A stretch of 9,229 nucleotides of DNA from an uncultured Prevotella sp. (lineage in GTDB: Bacteria; Bacteroidota; Bacteroidia; Bacteroidales; Bacteroidaceae), in assembly GCA_900557035.1 (NCBI GenBank), contig USRA01000069.1, forward strand, positions 1 to 9,229, in the 5' to 3' direction. A program made the translations under genes and the position numbers. Positions 7,586 to 9,229 of this stretch are shown here, one piece after another (the first letter of the stretch is position 1; each line of letters starts with the position of its first letter). Below the pieces are notes generated by a model. The model was given only the letters and a program-made list of their open reading frames with translations. It ran no database searches and had not been told where the DNA came from.

Positions 7586-8968
7586 TTAAACCCCGAGCTT
7601 ATCGATTTTTCTGTAAAGGGCGAAACGGGTGATACCCAACAACTCTGCAGCCTGTGTAAGATTTCCATTGCTCAAGGAGATGGCGCGCTTGATGGCTTCA
7701 CGCTCCAAGGTCTGAAGATTGAGCGAATCTATATTTACGGAACCTAAAGAAGAACTTGATGAAGAACCAGAAGAAGAATCTGATGAAGAAGAACCCAATG
7801 CCACCACAGAATCCTCCAACCTGATATCCTCGGCTACCAGTTCCGTCTTATCCCCCAACACAATCGCCCTCTCGATGCAATGCTGCAGTTCTCTTACATT
7901 CCCCGGCCAGGTATGTTTCAGAAGTTTCTGCTTGGCAGATGTCCCCAGCACCACATCGCCTACACTATATTTTCCCGAATAAAATTTCAGAAAATATTCT
8001 GCCAGCAGAACGATATCCTCTCCACGCTCACGCAGCGGCGGAAGATGCAGCTCGATGGTATTCAGTCGATAGAAGAGGTCCTGACGGAATGCTCCCTCGC
8101 CCACCTTCTCACGCAAATTAGCATTCGTTGCCGCCAGAATTCTCACATTCACATAGCCCACCTTGTTGGAACCAATGCGCTGAGTTTCACGCTTCTCTAT
8201 CACCGTCAGGAGTTTCTGCTGCATCGGCAGGTTCAGATTTCCAATCTCATCCAGAAAGAGAGTACCGCCATCTGCCGTCTCAATTCGTCCTTCCTTCGCA
8301 TTCCTGGCATCCGTAAACGCCCCCTTCTCGTATCCGAAAAGTTCGCTTTCGAAAAGATTCTCAGGAATGCAACCCAAGTCGATATTCACAAACGGCTTCC
8401 TTGCCCTGTCAGAAAGCTGATGCAAGGCATGCGCCACCACATCCTTTCCCGTACCATTCTCTCCAGTAATCAATACGTTGGCATCCGTAGCCGCCACACG
8501 CATCATCTGCGCTTTCAGTTCCTTCATGGCAGCGCATTCGCCAATCAAATCCGAAGAATCCCGATTCCTTTCCCTACTCAATTCCACGGCACTCTTCACC
8601 GTATCGAGCAGTTTATTCCTATCCCATGGTTTCGGAATAAAGTCGATGGCTCCCGCCTTGATAGCCCTCACCGCCTTCTCCGTATCCACGTATGCCGTGA
8701 TAAACAGCACCACGCTCTTGGGGTTATGCGCCAGAATCTTCTCCAGCCATTCATACCCTTCTTCGCCACTGATGGCATCCCGATGGAAGTTCATATCGAG
8801 CATGATGACATCAGGCATGAACGAATCCATCATTCCGATGATTCGCTCAGGCGTATTGATAACTCTGATACCCTCCACGTATGGTTTCAAAAGCATATTG
8901 AGCGACAAGAGAACATCCTCATTGTCATCCACTATCAGTATCTTTCCTTTTTTCTCCATTGCCATCAT
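7586..8968 (-). CDS. NtrC-family sigma-54-dependent response regulator
   Basis: Transcription activator of 460 aa with receiver, AAA+ and Fis-type DNA-binding domains. Receiver: acidic Asp14/Asp15, phospho-acceptor Asp58 (MLDMN), Thr91 and Lys113 (IPKPW). AAA+ (about 140-375): Walker A GENGTGKD at 169-176, sigma-54 loop GAFTDA at 216-221, Walker B GGTLFLDE at 234-241, and arginine finger region FRQDLFYRLN at 294-303. A Ser-rich linker (393-410) leads to the Fis-type helix-turn-helix at about 416-458 (LTQAAELLGITRFALYRKI). Phosphorylation by the kinase in the same operon should allow ATP-driven opening of sigma-54 promoters. The likely target is the exporter operon downstream, which has paired palindromes and a -24/-12-like element in front of it. 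ATGs at 8968, 8965 and 8959 are all usable; the last gives the family-typical MEKKGKILIVDD start. Confidence 0.96.
   Translation of the reverse strand: MMAMEKKGKILIVDDNEDVLLSLNMLLKPYVEGIRVINTPERIIGMMDSFMPDVIMLDMNFHRDAISGEEGYEWLEKILAHNPKSVVLFITAYVDTEKAVRAIKAGAIDFIPKPWDRNKLLDTVKSAVELSRERNRDSSDLIGECAAMKELKAQMMRVAATDANVLITGENGTGKDVVAHALHQLSDRARKPFVNIDLGCIPENLFESELFGYEKGAFTDARNAKEGRIETADGGTLFLDEIGNLNLPMQQKLLTVIEKRETQRIGSNKVGYVNVRILAATNANLREKVGEGAFRQDLFYRLNTIELHLPPLRERGEDIVLLAEYFLKFYSGKYSVGDVVLGTSAKQKLLKHTWPGNVRELQHCIERAIVLGDKTELVAEDIRLEDSVVALGSSSSDSSSGSSSSSSLGSVNIDSLNLQTLEREAIKRAISLSNGNLTQAAELLGITRFALYRKIDKLGV
7739..7792 (-). repeat. Triplet-repeat tract coding a Ser-rich linker
   Basis: A low-complexity run of TCT/TCA-type triplets within the response regulator gene (GAAGAA/GATGAA on the plus strand) encodes residues 393-410, nearly all Ser with a few Gly, Asp and Leu. 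It joins the AAA+ domain to the Fis-type DNA-binding domain. Such tracts can change length in steps of three bases without shifting the frame. Confidence 0.8.
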
Positions 8969-8993
8969 TTTTGATTTTTAATTATTTTGCCCA

Positions 8994-9001
8994 CAAAGTT
9001 A
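8994..9001 (-). promoter_or_regulatory. Candidate -7 element for the regulator-kinase operon
   Basis: The minus strand reads TAACTTTG, a full match to the Bacteroidetes -7 box TAnnTTTG. It lies about 25 bases before the first possible start codon of the response regulator. No good TTTG -33 element is present at the expected 19-21 bp; the nearest is a TTTC-like stretch 23 bp away. The assignment therefore rests on the -7 box and its position. Confidence 0.45.
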
Positions 9002-9123
9002 CTGCAAAAAAACGAGATAGCTTCGAAAATCCCTTTATTTCTTCCAAATTTCTAAACAAAAGCGGTCTTCCAACCACTTTATCCCGATATTTCAAAGAAA
9101 AAGCGATGATTTTTCCGAAAATA

Positions 9124-9155
9124 TTTGGTGATTTCAAAATTTCGCTTTATCTTTG
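9124..9155 (+). promoter_or_regulatory. Bacteroidetes-type promoter of ssrA
   Basis: A -33 TTTG (9124-9127) and a -7 TATCTTTG (9148-9155) are separated by exactly 20 bases, matching the Bacteroidetes vegetative (sigma-ABfr) consensus TTTG-N19-21-TAnnTTTG. Transcription should start near 9160, some 15-20 bases before the mature tmRNA 5' end at 9179, leaving a short leader for RNase P to remove. Confidence 0.85.
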
Positions 9156-9178
9156 CATCCTAGTTATCAAGAAATCTC

Positions 9179-9229
9179 GGGGTTGACTGGATTTGACGGC
9201 GAGATGAAATGGTACGTAAGCATGCGGAG
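9179..9229 (+). ncRNA. ssrA: tmRNA (ssrA), 5' end only
   Basis: Transfer-messenger RNA, which rescues stalled ribosomes and tags incomplete proteins for degradation together with SmpB. The window holds the first 51 bases and ends inside the gene. The 5' end GGGGTTGACTGGATTTGACG has the characteristic tmRNA acceptor-stem GGGG and the tRNA-like GACTGGATTTGAC segment, followed by GGTACGTAAGCATGC as in other tmRNAs of the phylum. The tag-coding region, the pseudoknots and the 3' half lie beyond the right edge. It is divergent from the two-component operon and has its own strong promoter. Confidence 0.93.

Noticed and set aside
7564..7668. N-terminal extension of the kinase to an ATG at 7668
   Set aside because: It would overlap the 3' end of the regulator gene by 83 bases and adds a low-quality sequence unlike the kinase family; the ATG at 7563 fits the 22-base spacing.
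7880..8974. 364-codon open frame on the plus strand
   Set aside because: Antisense to the response regulator, whose domains are complete and convincing; no recognisable motif in the antisense product.

Overview
The window looks like a chromosomal segment from a Bacteroidales bacterium, probably in the Prevotella/Segatella group; the genus is inferred and not proven. Evidence includes the Bacteroidetes-type promoter (TTTG, 20-bp spacer, TAnnTTTG) in front of a Bacteroidetes-like tmRNA, weak AT-rich leaders without a clear Shine-Dalgarno, and protein families typical of the phylum. All six protein genes lie on the minus strand and are read from right to left. Only the tmRNA at the right edge is on the plus strand.

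Layout in transcription order: an NtrC-type sigma-54-activating response regulator (8968 to 7586) is followed 22 bases later by its partner histidine kinase (7563 to 6286), a soluble PAS-containing protein. Next comes a 171-bp intergenic region with a 16-bp-stem hairpin plus T-tract, and then a tripartite ABC exporter operon: TolC-like outer-membrane channel (6114 to 4654), HlyD/MacA-like periplasmic adaptor (4574 to 3324), 8-TM FtsX/MacB-type permease (3232 to 836) and its separate LolD/MacB-type ATPase (778 to 104). A divergent 210-bp region (8969-9178) separates the regulator from ssrA, of which only the first 51 bases are in the window.

How it works together (inference): the kinase phosphorylates the regulator. 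The regulator binds paired palindromes (GTGCG-N4-CGCAC, centres 21 bp apart, about 90-110 bp upstream of the predicted start) and activates sigma-54 RNA polymerase at a -24/-12-like element just before the TolC gene. This switches on the four-gene exporter. The same palindromes, read as RNA on the minus strand, fold into an intrinsic terminator for the regulator-kinase transcript, so one 40-bp element appears to end one operon and act as the enhancer for the next. The exporter substrate cannot be read from the sequence. The families are all known. The most interesting feature is the compact regulatory element and the closed signalling-efflux circuit.
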